Shown here piece after piece: positions 7,409-15,929 of a stretch of DNA of 38,987 nucleotides. Source of the stretch: Spirochaetia bacterium. GTDB lineage: Bacteria > Spirochaetota > Spirochaetia > Treponematales > Breznakiellaceae. Below the pieces are notes generated by a model. That model saw only the letters and a list, made by a program, of their open reading frames with translations. It made no database searches and was not told the origin of the DNA. The position numbers and the translations under genes were made by a program. The stretch lies in NCBI GenBank assembly GCA_025997755.1, contig BNVA01000005.1:1-38987 (forward strand), written 5' to 3'. How positions within the stretch are numbered: the stretch's first letter is position 1; each line of letters opens with the position of its first letter.

Positions 7409-8215
7409 ATGAAAAATGTGTTGAGTATTGCGGGTTCCGATCCGTCGGGCGGGGCGGGTATACAGGCTGATCTAAAAACGATGTGCGCACTTGGGGTATA
7501 CGGAATGACTGTTATTACTGCGGTAACAGTTCAGAACACACAGGCGGTGTACGATGTGCAGGAGATACGCCCGGATATTGTCAGGGATCAGATAAGAGCG
7601 GTATTTGATGATATTCGTGTAGACGCTGTAAAAGTTGGAATGGTTTCCGGTATAAAGATTATTGACGTTATACGCAATGAACTTTTGCGCTTGGGGGCTG
7701 TGAATATTGTTATAGACCCTGTTATGGTTTCTAAAAGCGGTTATGCGCTCTTGCAAAAAGAAGCCGAGGCTGCTGTACGGGAATTAACGGCGACAGCGGA
7801 TATTGTTACGCCTAACATACCGGAGGCGGAAATTCTTTCCGGTATTCCGGTAAAGACCGAAGATGACATGAAAAAAGCGGCGGAAAGCATTGCGCGTAAC
7901 GGCGCTAAAAATGTTTTAATAAAAGGCGGACACCGCTTTGAAAATGATGCAACGGATCTTTTATGGATGGAAAAATCAAATCTTTTTTTAAGCACACAGC
8001 GCATTGAAACAAAAAATACGCACGGAACAGGCTGTACGCTTTCGTCGGCTATAGCAAGTTTTCTGGCTCTTGGTAAAAATATGGAAGAAGCTGTACGTGC
8101 CGCAAAAGAATATATTACTAAAGCAATATCAAATTCATATAACGTTGGAAAAGGGGTGGGTCCCGTGGGACATTTGGCAGACTTGTATAAAAGAGCGGGT
8201 TTGTCTTTAGGATAA
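7409..8215 (+). CDS. thiD: Hydroxymethylpyrimidine/phosphomethylpyrimidine kinase ThiD
   Basis: Cytoplasmic ribokinase-fold enzyme that phosphorylates hydroxymethylpyrimidine (HMP) twice to give HMP pyrophosphate, the pyrimidine half of thiamine. The 268 residues match the family throughout: SIAGSDPSGGAGIQADLKTM at the N terminus (substrate binding), VTVQNTQAV, IDPVMVSKSG near 110, VTPNIPEAE, VLIKGGHRFENDATDLL near 170-186, and the anion-hole/catalytic-base segment NTHGTGCTLSSAIASFLA near 208-225, with Asp replaced by the normal HGTGCT pattern. It leads the operon thiD-cytX-small gene-thiE, with only four bases to cytX. The ribosome site before ATG 7409 is weak. No TPP riboswitch is visible upstream. 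Confidence 0.95.
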   Translation: MKNVLSIAGSDPSGGAGIQADLKTMCALGVYGMTVITAVTVQNTQAVYDVQEIRPDIVRDQIRAVFDDIRVDAVKVGMVSGIKIIDVIRNELLRLGAVNIVIDPVMVSKSGYALLQKEAEAAVRELTATADIVTPNIPEAEILSGIPVKTEDDMKKAAESIARNGAKNVLIKGGHRFENDATDLLWMEKSNLFLSTQRIETKNTHGTGCTLSSAIASFLALGKNMEEAVRAAKEYITKAISNSYNVGKGVGPVGHLADLYKRAGLSLG

Positions 8216-8219
8216 TTTT

Positions 8220-9374
8220 ATGAAAAAAAGCACTATGTTTTTGCTCTGGGTTGGAGCTGCTATTTCCATTTCGGAGATTTATACAGGCGGACTTTTAGCG
8301 CCGCTTGGATTTGGGGCAGGAATCGCCGCAATTATTGCAGGACACCTTATAGGCGCAGGATTGCTGGCGTTAGGCGCATTTATTTCGTATAACGGAAAAG
8401 TAAACGCAATGGACAGCGTTTCGCTAAGACTGGGGAGCGGCGGCGGAAAAATTGTCGCTCTGTTAAACATTATTCAGCTTATAGGCTGGACTATCGTGAT
8501 GATTGTTCAGGCATCTGCCGCCGTTACCGCTATTCTCCCTAAACTTAATTTTATGATTTTAAGCCTTGTTTTAGGGGTTATAGTGCTTGTTTGGGCGCTG
8601 ATTTTCGGGACTCCCGCGCAGTGGGTAAACAGCGTTATTGTTACACTGCTTGCTCTGTTATGCGCCATTTTATTTGCGGAAAATGCCTCGCAGGCGGCTG
8701 CATTGCCCGGAACGGCATTACCGCTGCCGCCCCTTTCTTTCGCGCTGGCTCTTGAGCTTTCAATCGCTATGCCTGTTTCATGGCTGCCGCTTGTTGGTGA
8801 TTACAGTTACAACGCGGATGGAAAAATATGTGCCGCCGTCATGCCTTTTGTGGGCTATTTTTTAGGCAGTGTCCTGATGTATGGCATTGGTTTGTATATA
8901 ACGATTCATTCAGGCGGCGACTTTTTTTCTTTGATTGCGGCAAGCCGCTTTCGTTTGATAGCCTGCGCCGTTGTGGTGTTTTCGACTGTTACCACAGGAT
9001 TTCTTGACCTGTACTCCGCTGCCGTTTCTACGCGTCAGTTTATAAAAACAAAAAGTCCGCGGGCAGCGCTTTTGATAATCGGCATAACGGCTGCGGTAGT
9101 TTCGGCAATTTTTCCTTTTGACAAATACGGCGATTTTTTAACAGCATTTCTTACGACTATAGGGATGATCTTTGTTCCGGTCTACTCGTATTTATTCATT
9201 AGTTTTTTCCTAAAAGAAAAAACCGGAAATCATACTGCGGTAAATATAAAAGGTTTAATCATTATCTGTGCGGGAATAATTTCTTACAAATTGTGCGCCA
9301 TAAATGAATTTTTTGTGCCTACGCTTATAAGTATAGCAGTAGTGTGCATACTATTTTTATTATCGCGGAGGTAG
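8220..9374 (+). CDS. cytX: Hydroxymethylpyrimidine transporter CytX (NCS1 family)
   Basis: Inner-membrane permease of the nucleobase:cation symporter-1 family; CytX members are linked to thiamine genes and predicted to import HMP. The 384 residues are almost entirely hydrophobic, about 10-12 helices, opening with FLLWVGAAISISEIYTGGLLAPLGFG, the CytX form of the NCS1 helix 1 motif. Further motifs are GHLIGAGLLALGAFI and MPVSWLPLVGDYSYNA (the unwound helix region, near 180-195). It is four bases downstream of thiD, and the context supports HMP uptake feeding ThiD. The final codons contain the GGAGG ribosome site for the next small gene. Cytosine or other pyrimidine transport is the alternative by family. 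Confidence 0.9.
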   Translation: MKKSTMFLLWVGAAISISEIYTGGLLAPLGFGAGIAAIIAGHLIGAGLLALGAFISYNGKVNAMDSVSLRLGSGGGKIVALLNIIQLIGWTIVMIVQASAAVTAILPKLNFMILSLVLGVIVLVWALIFGTPAQWVNSVIVTLLALLCAILFAENASQAAALPGTALPLPPLSFALALELSIAMPVSWLPLVGDYSYNADGKICAAVMPFVGYFLGSVLMYGIGLYITIHSGGDFFSLIAASRFRLIACAVVVFSTVTTGFLDLYSAAVSTRQFIKTKSPRAALLIIGITAAVVSAIFPFDKYGDFLTAFLTTIGMIFVPVYSYLFISFFLKEKTGNHTAVNIKGLIIICAGIISYKLCAINEFFVPTLISIAVVCILFLLSRR

Positions 9375-9376
9375 TT

Positions 9377-9574
9377 ATGAAAGCGTCATTTTCAAGGAAT
9401 GTTGGCATTGTCTTTGCTTTTTTGATGATCGTAAATTCAACGGCAGCCGCATTGGATTTTCCTTTGAGCATAGGATTAGGATTGGATGTTATACCATCTT
9501 CTGCATTCGGCAAGGCAATCACAAAGGAAGAGTATTCAAAACCAAACGAAACCCTTGAACCGGAAAGCGAATAG
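9377..9574 (+). CDS. Small exported protein of unknown function
   Basis: A 65-residue protein with a GGAGG site five bases before ATG 9377. It has a signal peptide (MKASFSRNVGIVFAFLMIVNSTAAA) and a mature part of only about 40 residues, starting LDFPLSIGLGLDVIP and ending in a charged tail. The start of the mature part resembles the first strand of treponemal outer-membrane proteins, so it may be the remnant of a truncated barrel gene, or a genuine small periplasmic protein. It lies two bases after cytX and 13 before thiE, inside the thiamine operon. I do not recognise the family. Confidence 0.55.
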   Translation: MKASFSRNVGIVFAFLMIVNSTAAALDFPLSIGLGLDVIPSSAFGKAITKEEYSKPNETLEPESE

Positions 9575-9587
9575 CGCGGGGTTTTTA

Positions 9588-10241
9588 ATGTTGAATAAAA
9601 ATGATCTCCTGCTTTATCTTTGCACCGACCGTGTTCTCTCTCTGGGACGTTCGATAACGGATGTGGTGGAAGCGTCGATAGCTGGCGGCGTTACCATGAT
9701 TCAGCTTAGAGAAAAAAATGCGTCTACCCGTGAGTTTTACAAGATTGCCCTTTCCGTTCAAAAAATTACTTTACAAAAAAAGATACCGCTTGTTATAAAT
9801 GACCGCTTGGACATTGCCCTCGCCGTGGGAGCGGACGGACTGCACATAGGACAATCGGATATGCCGGTTGACGCGGCGCGGCATCTGGCTGGAAAAAAAA
9901 TGTTTATCGGCGTTTCCGCGTCTACGGCTGTGGAGGCGGCGGCGGCGGAAAAAGGCGGCGCGGATTATATTGGCGCGGGTCCCGTTTTTCCAACAGGAAG
10001 TAAGTCCGACGCGGGAACGGCGATAGGCTTGGACGGCTTAAAGGCTATCTGCGCGGCAGTCCGAATTCCTGTTGCCGCCATAGGCGGGATTAACGCGGAA
10101 AACGCGGCGGAAATTATCAAGCAAGGCGCATACGGCGCGGCGGTTATCTCCGCGATACTCTCCCAACCCGATATACACGCTGCCTCGGCAAAGTTGAAAG
10201 AGGAATTGCTCCGTGCGCGGGGGCTTCAAAGCCCTGCCTGA
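9588..10241 (+). CDS. thiE: Thiamine-phosphate synthase ThiE
   Basis: TIM-barrel enzyme that joins HMP pyrophosphate (made by ThiD) with thiazole phosphate to give thiamine phosphate. The 217 residues carry the family motifs: YLCTDR at the first strand, GGVTMIQLREKNAS (pyrophosphate binding), VINDRLDIALAVGADGLHIGQSDMP near 75-100, GVSASTAVEA, ADYIGAGPVFPTGSK near 128-142, and the phosphate-binding IPVAAIGGINAENAAE and GAYGAAVISAI at the end. I chose ATG 9588, after a GGGG site and clear of the preceding small gene; the longer reading from 9486 has no family similarity in its first 34 residues. The operon supplies both pyrimidine salvage and coupling; thiazole genes are not in the window. Confidence 0.95.
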   Translation: MLNKNDLLLYLCTDRVLSLGRSITDVVEASIAGGVTMIQLREKNASTREFYKIALSVQKITLQKKIPLVINDRLDIALAVGADGLHIGQSDMPVDAARHLAGKKMFIGVSASTAVEAAAAEKGGADYIGAGPVFPTGSKSDAGTAIGLDGLKAICAAVRIPVAAIGGINAENAAEIIKQGAYGAAVISAILSQPDIHAASAKLKEELLRARGLQSPA

Positions 10242-10251
10242 CGAAATGTGC

Positions 10252-11487
10252 TTACCGGATTAGGCGGGCGCAGGCTTCTTCAACATCGGCGCGGCGTCCA
10301 AAGCCGGAAAAGCGGACAAATGACTGTCCTGCGGGTCCAAAGCCGGAGCCCGGGGTGGTAACAATGTGGTGTTTTTCCAGCAGTTCGGAAAATACATCCC
10401 AGCTGTCACGTCCGGGAAAATGCGCCCAGATGTAGGGTGAATTATCTCCGCCTATGCAGTTTATATTCAGCTTTTGCAGGGTTCCGCGGATTAAATGCGC
10501 GTTTCCAAGATAGAAATCCGTCAACTGTCTTATTTCCGCTATTCCGGTTTCGTCTAACGCGGCAAGACCGCCCCACTGCGCTATGTTGGAAGCCCCGTTA
10601 AAAATTGTCGCTTGAAGTCTTGCCCAATCTGTGTTGATGCTCTCCCCTGTTGCAAATTCCAAACTTTTCGGAACGACACTCCACCCAAGCCGCACGCCGG
10701 TAAATCCCGCCGATTTTGAAAATGAATTTACTTCGATAGCGCAGTTTTTTGCGCCTTCAATCTCAAAGATCGTTTTGGGCAAAGCCGGATCGCGGATATA
10801 TTCCGAGTAGGCCGCGTCAAAAATTATGAGAGAGCCTGTGCGTAACGCCGCAGAAACAAGGGCGGCAAGCTGAGGTTTGGTTGCCACAGCGCCGGTTGGA
10901 TTATTCGGTGAACAAAAATATACAAGGCTGTTTTTAGGGAGCGCCGAGAGGTCGGGGAAATAGTTATTGTTTTGATTGCATGGCAGGTATGTAATTCCGT
11001 CGTAAGCCCCGGTATCATCTCCGCAATCGCCGCCTTCACAAGCGGTAAATGCGGCGCCCCTGCCCGCAGCTCCTGTAATAACAGAACCGTCAACATAAAC
11101 AGGATATGATGGATCCTGCACGGCGATTTGGACATCCTGTCCGAACAAAGTTTGAAAGCGCCCTATGTCGCACTTTGAGCCGTCGCTTATAAAAATCTCA
11201 TCTATACCAAAAGCATCTTTGTAAAAAACTTTTGATATACGTTGACGAAGCTCCGCAAACCCTTCGTCGGCGTAGCCCGAATATGTTTTTTCATTACCGA
11301 GCCGCTTTGCCCCATCTATCAAACCTTCGCATATATGATGCAGCACAGGCTCCGTAGTGTTACCCACACCTAAACTGATTATTTTTGCTTCAGGATGAGA
11401 TGCGGCAAACTCCCTGCGCCTACGGGCAACTTCGGGGAACAGATAACCAGCTTTTAAATTAGCAATGTATGGATTTCTTTTAAGCAT
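10252..11487 (-). CDS. dapL: LL-diaminopimelate aminotransferase DapL
   Basis: PLP enzyme (fold type I) that converts tetrahydrodipicolinate directly to LL-diaminopimelate for peptidoglycan and lysine. The 411 residues follow DapL throughout: AGYLFPEVARRR, IISLGVGNTTEPV near 36-48, IFISDGSKCDIGRFQ, VAVQ/IAVQDPSYPVYVD, YFCSPNNPTGAVAT near 190-203, IFDAAYSEYI near 222, and EVNSFSKSAGFTGVRLGW near 251-268 with the PLP lysine in SFSK. The TTEP and CDIG motifs separate it from ordinary aspartate aminotransferases. AAGGA lies 11 bases before ATG. It is last in a minus-strand run, 25 bases after an exbD-like gene, and ends ten bases from the stop of convergent thiE. Confidence 0.95.
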   Translation of the reverse strand: MLKRNPYIANLKAGYLFPEVARRRREFAASHPEAKIISLGVGNTTEPVLHHICEGLIDGAKRLGNEKTYSGYADEGFAELRQRISKVFYKDAFGIDEIFISDGSKCDIGRFQTLFGQDVQIAVQDPSYPVYVDGSVITGAAGRGAAFTACEGGDCGDDTGAYDGITYLPCNQNNNYFPDLSALPKNSLVYFCSPNNPTGAVATKPQLAALVSAALRTGSLIIFDAAYSEYIRDPALPKTIFEIEGAKNCAIEVNSFSKSAGFTGVRLGWSVVPKSLEFATGESINTDWARLQATIFNGASNIAQWGGLAALDETGIAEIRQLTDFYLGNAHLIRGTLQKLNINCIGGDNSPYIWAHFPGRDSWDVFSELLEKHHIVTTPGSGFGPAGQSFVRFSGFGRRADVEEACARLIR

Positions 11488-11512
11488 ATATGATAAGTCC
11501 TTAATAAAAATA

Positions 11513-11911
11513 TTATTCCTTTACTACAAAACTTACAACCCTGTATTCCAGCAGCTGTAGTATTTCTAAAACTGAATTTATATTTTTGTATGCGGTATTT
11601 TTGTCGGCAATAATATGAATACGTGTATCGGGCGCGGAACGGTAAATTTCAACAAGCGTATTTTCCACATCGGAAAGTTCCGCCATCTCACCTTCAATAT
11701 ATGTCGCACCGTTTGAGTCTATCCAAATATTTAAATTTGATTCTGCGTCAACTTTTTGAACGGCGGATACTGCTTCAGGATACTCAATTTTTATTTCCCG
11801 CCTGTAGTTTATTAGTGAAACCACCATGATAAAGATCAACAAAAGAAAAGCAACATCGGATGTTGCATTCATGGGGACAACTAAGGATTTTCGCTGGTGC
11901 GTTAGTTTCAA
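11513..11911 (-). CDS. ExbD/TolR-family protein (second copy)
   Basis: Single-span inner-membrane partner of an ExbB/TolQ-type proton channel, 132 residues. An N-terminal cytoplasmic stretch leads to MNATSDVAFLLLIFIMVVSLI (about 14-34), with the conserved membrane Asp in SDVAFLLL. A periplasmic domain follows, ending RIHIIADKNTAYKNINSVLEILQ, the family's usual closing motif. The start is TTG at 11911, overlapping the upstream exbD stop in the arrangement TTGA, so translation is coupled. It forms a complete energising unit with the other exbD and exbB, but no tonB, tolA or pal is present nearby. Biopolymer transport is the family role; the energised substrate is unknown. Confidence 0.88.
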   Translation of the reverse strand: MKLTHQRKSLVVPMNATSDVAFLLLIFIMVVSLINYRREIKIEYPEAVSAVQKVDAESNLNIWIDSNGATYIEGEMAELSDVENTLVEIYRSAPDTRIHIIADKNTAYKNINSVLEILQLLEYRVVSFVVKE

Positions 11912-12315
11912 TCTTCTTCTCCGGTTTTCATCTTAAAAGAAAATGAATCTACCTTTAGGTTTTCCGCAAGTTCAACAAAAGAAACAACCGGCTGCCATGG
12001 AGCGTTAGGTGAAATTGTAAGTACAACCGCAAGATTTGGATGCTGTCCAATTCCGTTTCGTATATTCCTTTCAACTGCACGCCTTTCTACATATTCACCC
12101 TCAAATAAAATCCTCCCGCCGTCGTCCATCTCATACCTAAGCAGATCATTCTTTGCAACAATCTTCTCAGAATTTTTTGCTGGAAGGTCTATCAACATAC
12201 CTTTATTAACATTGAATCCGGCAATAACAATAAAATAAATGATCAGCATAAAAGCAAGATCGCTTAACGCCGCGCTCTCGCCTAAGTCAAGTTTTTTACG
12301 CCGTTTAATTTTCAT
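11908..12315 (-). CDS. ExbD/TolR-family protein (first copy)
   Basis: A 135-residue ExbD/TolR-like protein with a basic N terminus (MKIKRRKKLDLGESAALSDLAFMLIIYFIVIAG). The membrane Asp is in LSDLAFMLI near 19. The periplasmic part carries GGRILFEGEYVE and a LAVVLTISPNAPWQPVVSFVELAE ending. It overlaps the ExbB gene upstream by 11 bases and the second exbD downstream by four. Its sequence differs strongly from the second copy, so this is an old divergence, not a recent duplication; the two may form a hetero-dimer in the channel pore. Confidence 0.88.
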   Translation of the reverse strand: MKIKRRKKLDLGESAALSDLAFMLIIYFIVIAGFNVNKGMLIDLPAKNSEKIVAKNDLLRYEMDDGGRILFEGEYVERRAVERNIRNGIGQHPNLAVVLTISPNAPWQPVVSFVELAENLKVDSFSFKMKTGEED

Positions 12316-12943
12316 GGATTGCGATATAAGTTATCAAACTTGAACAATTTTGTTCAAGCTCCGCCGAGAATTTATCAACTGAATGTGATAAAAGGGAATT
12401 CGTAACCATAGCGATAATAGCGATAATAAGCCCGAATACAGTTGTTATAAGCGCTTCATAAATACCGCCGGCTACAATCTGTGCGTTTACTTCTGTTGCT
12501 TCCGCGATAGATTTAAATGCTCCGATCATGCCCGAAACTGTCCCCAAAAAGCCTGTAAGCGGCGCAACAGAACCTAATGCCACAAGAAAATCAAAACCGC
12601 TTTCCAGTGAATTGACACAGCAACGGGCTTCGGACTCAACAATTTTTTCAACCTGCGAAGCGGGTAAATTGCAGTGATTAACAAGCGAGAGAAGAACGCG
12701 CGCGCCTATGCGCCTATCGGTCTGCGCGGAAAGATATTTTACAGCGCCCTCAATATCTTTTTTTCTAAAGAATACATCTACTCTCTTTCCCAGATCGTCA
12801 ACTTTCAGGTTATGATACACAATGTATATTATCCGTTCTAACGCTATTGTTATTGTAGCAATTGAAAACAATAAAAGCGGCCACATAAAAATACCGCCCA
12901 GTTTAAAAAGCGTCAACAAAGAAAAACCAGTTCCGGCATCCAT
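12305..12943 (-). CDS. ExbB/TolQ/MotA-family proton channel protein
   Basis: Polytopic inner-membrane protein, 212 residues, that forms the pentameric proton channel around ExbD-type subunits. It has three hydrophobic segments (about 10-40, 115-140 and 160-185). The hallmark stretch VALGSVAPLTGFLGTVSGMIGAFKSI lies near 120-145, and EALITTVFGLIIAIIAMVTNSLL near 162-185 has the conserved Thr. AGGAG precedes ATG 12943. It comes just after a lipoprotein gene and overlaps the following exbD. The arrangement fits ExbB or TolQ better than MotA, since MotA proteins are longer and pair with a MotB peptidoglycan-binding domain that is absent here. Confidence 0.9.
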   Translation of the reverse strand: MDAGTGFSLLTLFKLGGIFMWPLLLFSIATITIALERIIYIVYHNLKVDDLGKRVDVFFRKKDIEGAVKYLSAQTDRRIGARVLLSLVNHCNLPASQVEKIVESEARCCVNSLESGFDFLVALGSVAPLTGFLGTVSGMIGAFKSIAEATEVNAQIVAGGIYEALITTVFGLIIAIIAMVTNSLLSHSVDKFSAELEQNCSSLITYIAIHEN

Positions 12944-12963
12944 AATTACTCCTAATAACTTTT

Positions 12964-13848
12964 TTAATTCTTAACTTTTGGTTTTACCCTTACAAGATTT
13001 TTTTGCTCATAAAGATAATCAAGTATTTTATCCCAATTATATTCTAAATAAAACCACGCGAAAGCTTCTTCCCAATCGCGCAAGAGCGATCCCGAGTTAC
13101 GCAGCGTGCGCAGGTTTTCCGGAAAATATTCTTCGCTGTACTTGGAATTCCATTTAACATCTTCCGCCAGCACAAAATCTTTTTTTTCCGTCTTGATCTC
13201 GTTATACGCCGCAGGACGTCTTTTTTTAGAGACTGTCTCCGGCAAAAGCTGCTCCTCCCAATATTTTTCAAATTCCTTTTTATTTTTAAAATCCGGCGCG
13301 TCCTTTTCTTTCATATATGCCGTATATGCAAGGATACGGTTTTGACGCCCCCGCATTATTTCTAAAGCGCGTTCTCCGTAAATTGTACTTGCATTACGGC
13401 GCAGGGCGGCATTCGTTATAGCCGTTGTTTTAACATCGCTTAACGTAAACTCCGCGTTAGGCGCACCGGCAGGTTTTAAACTGCTGCTTCCTTTGAGTCC
13501 GCAATAAAATTCTACCCAGCCGCCTATGCTTCCAGCCAAAAAACGCATGGCGGAAAGCTCAAAATCATCTTCGTTTTCGCCTTCCCGCAGCTTTGCGTAA
13601 AAAAGCAGCTCCGGCATTTCTTTGCAGCTAAACTGCGCACCTTGTGTTCCGTCCTTCGCTTGAACAACTTTGAACTCGAATTTCGCTTTTGAAGACACCG
13701 CGTTATCGCGGTAAACCACCTTTGTCTTGTACAAAAACGCGGTTCCGTCCAAAACATGACCGCCCATTTCCACAACATTTGTAATGGTTCCGCACCCGCA
13801 AAGAATGGATACAAAAAAAAATGCGGTAAAAACACGAGTAGCTCTCAT
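12964..13848 (-). CDS. Lipoprotein encoded with the ExbB/ExbD genes
   Basis: A 294-residue predicted lipoprotein of unknown family. Its signal segment MRATRVFTAFFFVSILCGC ends in a lipobox (SILCGC, lipidated Cys near 17-19). The next 100 residues look beta-rich. The C-terminal half is charged and helical, with a Lys-rich part (VSKKRRPAAYNEIKTEKKDF) and a Trp/Tyr-rich end (WEEAFAWFYLEYNWDKILDYLYEQ). It lies 21 bases upstream of exbB on the same strand and 33 after the SGNH esterase gene. Position suggests it is the outer- or inner-leaflet partner energised by the channel, but nothing in its sequence proves this. Confidence 0.7.
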   Translation of the reverse strand: MRATRVFTAFFFVSILCGCGTITNVVEMGGHVLDGTAFLYKTKVVYRDNAVSSKAKFEFKVVQAKDGTQGAQFSCKEMPELLFYAKLREGENEDDFELSAMRFLAGSIGGWVEFYCGLKGSSSLKPAGAPNAEFTLSDVKTTAITNAALRRNASTIYGERALEIMRGRQNRILAYTAYMKEKDAPDFKNKKEFEKYWEEQLLPETVSKKRRPAAYNEIKTEKKDFVLAEDVKWNSKYSEEYFPENLRTLRNSGSLLRDWEEAFAWFYLEYNWDKILDYLYEQKNLVRVKPKVKN

Positions 13849-13881
13849 CTGCTTAAATTATGCGTTTTTCCCGCCTTAACA

Positions 13882-14535
13882 TCAAGTCTGATTGTAAACT
13901 TTCATCACAACATCGGCGACGGCTTTTGCAAGTTTTAAGTGATTTTCGGGTTCAAAGTGAATACCGTCTTTGTTATTGGGGCTTGTTACGCTTCCCGCAT
14001 CAAGGAACAGCTCTCCCGTTTCATCGGCTATAGCTTTGTAGTAGGCGGGGAGTTTTTTTGAAACGCTTTCGCTGCCTTCAAACATATCGTCAAAATAAGG
14101 CGCCGGCAGAGTGGGCGGAGGGCAGATCACAAGAACTTTCGGTGCGCTGTTGCCGGGTCCGGTTTCCGAGTGTTGAACTGCTTTTACAACGTTTAACATT
14201 CCCTGCGCTATGTCGTAGGCGGAAGGGCGGAAGCGGCGTTTTAGATCGTTTGTGCCAAGCATAATCGCGACAAGATCAATCGGCTTATGGCTTTTTAAAA
14301 TCGGCGTAACTGTTTTTAAACCGTTGCGATCAAGCTCAACCGGATCGTCAAACGATGTTGTTCTTCCGCCCAGACCTTCCTCGTCTACCCACCACGCAGG
14401 ATCATCTGCGGCACAGCCTTCATTCAGTATTTTTTCCAACACCATAGGCCAGCGTGTTTTATGATCGTAACGCATTCCTGTAAGCGGTATATAACCATAA
14501 GTGTTAGAATCACCGTAACATAAAATTGTTTTCAT
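13882..14535 (-). CDS. SGNH/GDSL-family hydrolase (acyl esterase)
   Basis: Esterase or acyltransferase of the SGNH superfamily, 217 residues, probably cytoplasmic since no signal peptide is seen. The four blocks are clear: ILCYGDSNTYGYIP with the nucleophilic Ser at about 9, GGRTTSFDDP with the oxyanion Gly, VAIMLGTNDLKRRF with Asn near 95, and NKDGIHFEPENH with the Asp-x-x-His pair near 190-195. The overall sequence resembles the Mycobacterium smegmatis arylesterase/acyltransferase (MsAcT) group, including APKVLVICPPP. AGAGGTG precedes ATG. It sits between argA and the lipoprotein gene. Natural substrate unknown. Confidence 0.85.
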   Translation of the reverse strand: MKTILCYGDSNTYGYIPLTGMRYDHKTRWPMVLEKILNEGCAADDPAWWVDEEGLGGRTTSFDDPVELDRNGLKTVTPILKSHKPIDLVAIMLGTNDLKRRFRPSAYDIAQGMLNVVKAVQHSETGPGNSAPKVLVICPPPTLPAPYFDDMFEGSESVSKKLPAYYKAIADETGELFLDAGSVTSPNNKDGIHFEPENHLKLAKAVADVVMKVYNQT

Positions 14536-14573
14536 ACAACACCTCTATATTATTTATATTTGTCTGCGGTGGT

Positions 14574-15923
14574 TCATAAATCCAGCGCAAAAATTTTACT
14601 TGCCCTCTGTCTGTTGTAGTTTTCACGCCGCTGTGCAGGAAGGCTTTCAACTTCAACCTCGCGGAAACCTAACAACTCAAACCAGTCTTGTGTTTTTGTT
14701 GTAAGCACAAAAACACGGCGCATACCAAGTTTTCCGGCTTTGTCTATTAGAAAGTGAACAATACGTCTGCCTATACCCATATCCGAGTACTCTTTGTCGG
14801 CGGCAAGAGCCGCTATTTCCGCCTGACCTTCGCCCCAATCGTGTAAGGCGGCGCAGCCGTGTACAGAACCGTCTATGACAAAAACAATATAGTCATTTTT
14901 TTTCTTCTGTATATCTTCCGGTGTGCGCCGTATCAAAACCCCTTGTAAAACCAAAGGCTCCATTATGTGCAATATATCGGGTATGTCGGAATTTTTGATA
15001 CTCCTTATGGATTCATATTCATCGGCGTAGAGCATTGTTCCCGCTCCAAGATTTGAATACAACTCGCGTAACACCGCCCCGTCTTCGCAGCCGTTAATTA
15101 TATGAACACGTTCAATGCCATGCTTTAACGCGGATAAGGCAAGACTCAATATATTCAAACTTTTTTCTTTACCGGTTTCATTCCCGCTTGATTTTGAGGT
15201 ATCGTCATAATTTAATTCAAAAATTTGCTCGGCTTCATTTTGATTCAAACGGATTGGACGTCCGTCTTTTGAGCACTCAATTTTTTTGGGTATATTAATA
15301 TGTTCACCGGTAAGATAATAACCTTTTGTTACAATAAATAATTTTACTGCACCTAACGCGGAGGCTGATTCAAGGGCTATATCATCGCTTGAAACATTGT
15401 AAGGCTTGCCGACGGGACTCCACCCGATACAAGGCAAAATCGGCACCATGCCAAAGTCAAGAATTTTTTTTATGGCAGACGAGAATATTTTATCGACAGC
15501 TCCTGTGTGTTCCATATCGATGCCGTCAACAACGCCGCGCCCCCGGCTACGCACAAAGTTACCGATAACTGCATCCACGCGGCTTGCCGAAAGCGCGGTG
15601 ATAAGGCGTGTGGCCGCATTGAACGCCGCCATCTCAACAAGGGGAATGGACGCCTCATTTGTTATGCGATCTTTTCCGCAGTATGAGGAAACAATCTTAT
15701 GTTCCAAAAGAATCGCGTCTATAAATTCCTTACAGCCGGGAACCAAAATGATCCTAACGCCCATTTTTGCGAGCATTGCAAGGTCTTTCATAAAATATGA
15801 AAAACTCCTGTCTTCGGTAACGGGAAAATCAATTTTAAAAACCATTGTCGCGTTTTTGAAACGGCTTTGATAATGAAACGCCTCGCGCACTAAATCCATA
15901 GGCGGCTGTCCGTTATCTATCAT
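14574..15923 (-). CDS. argA: N-acetylglutamate synthase (ArgA type)
   Basis: Enzyme of the first arginine-biosynthesis step, acetylating glutamate with acetyl-CoA. It has an N-terminal amino-acid-kinase-like domain (to about 300), with the helix FMKDLAMLAKMGVRIILVPG and RVHIINGCEDGAVLRELYSNLGAGTML. The C-terminal GNAT domain contains LAADKEYSDMGIGRRIVHFLIDKAG, with the acetyl-CoA loop, and FVLTTKTQDWFELLGF. The kinase-type Lys-x-Gly-Gly loop is replaced by KIDFPVTED, as expected for a synthase rather than a kinase. The start is uncertain: TTG 15953 and ATG 15899 are also open. ATG 15923 lies where transcription from the nearby extended -10 should begin. It follows the helicase gene on the same strand. 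Confidence 0.88.
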   Translation of the reverse strand: MIDNGQPPMDLVREAFHYQSRFKNATMVFKIDFPVTEDRSFSYFMKDLAMLAKMGVRIILVPGCKEFIDAILLEHKIVSSYCGKDRITNEASIPLVEMAAFNAATRLITALSASRVDAVIGNFVRSRGRGVVDGIDMEHTGAVDKIFSSAIKKILDFGMVPILPCIGWSPVGKPYNVSSDDIALESASALGAVKLFIVTKGYYLTGEHINIPKKIECSKDGRPIRLNQNEAEQIFELNYDDTSKSSGNETGKEKSLNILSLALSALKHGIERVHIINGCEDGAVLRELYSNLGAGTMLYADEYESIRSIKNSDIPDILHIMEPLVLQGVLIRRTPEDIQKKKNDYIVFVIDGSVHGCAALHDWGEGQAEIAALAADKEYSDMGIGRRIVHFLIDKAGKLGMRRVFVLTTKTQDWFELLGFREVEVESLPAQRRENYNRQRASKIFALDL

Positions 15924-15929
15924 AAAATC

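Noticed and set aside
7409..7420. Programmed TPP control or terminator hairpin before thiD
   Set aside because: No conserved thi-box bases and no T-run found.
9486..9587. Long N-terminal extension of thiE
   Set aside because: The 34 extra residues overlap the small exported gene in another frame and do not resemble ThiE.
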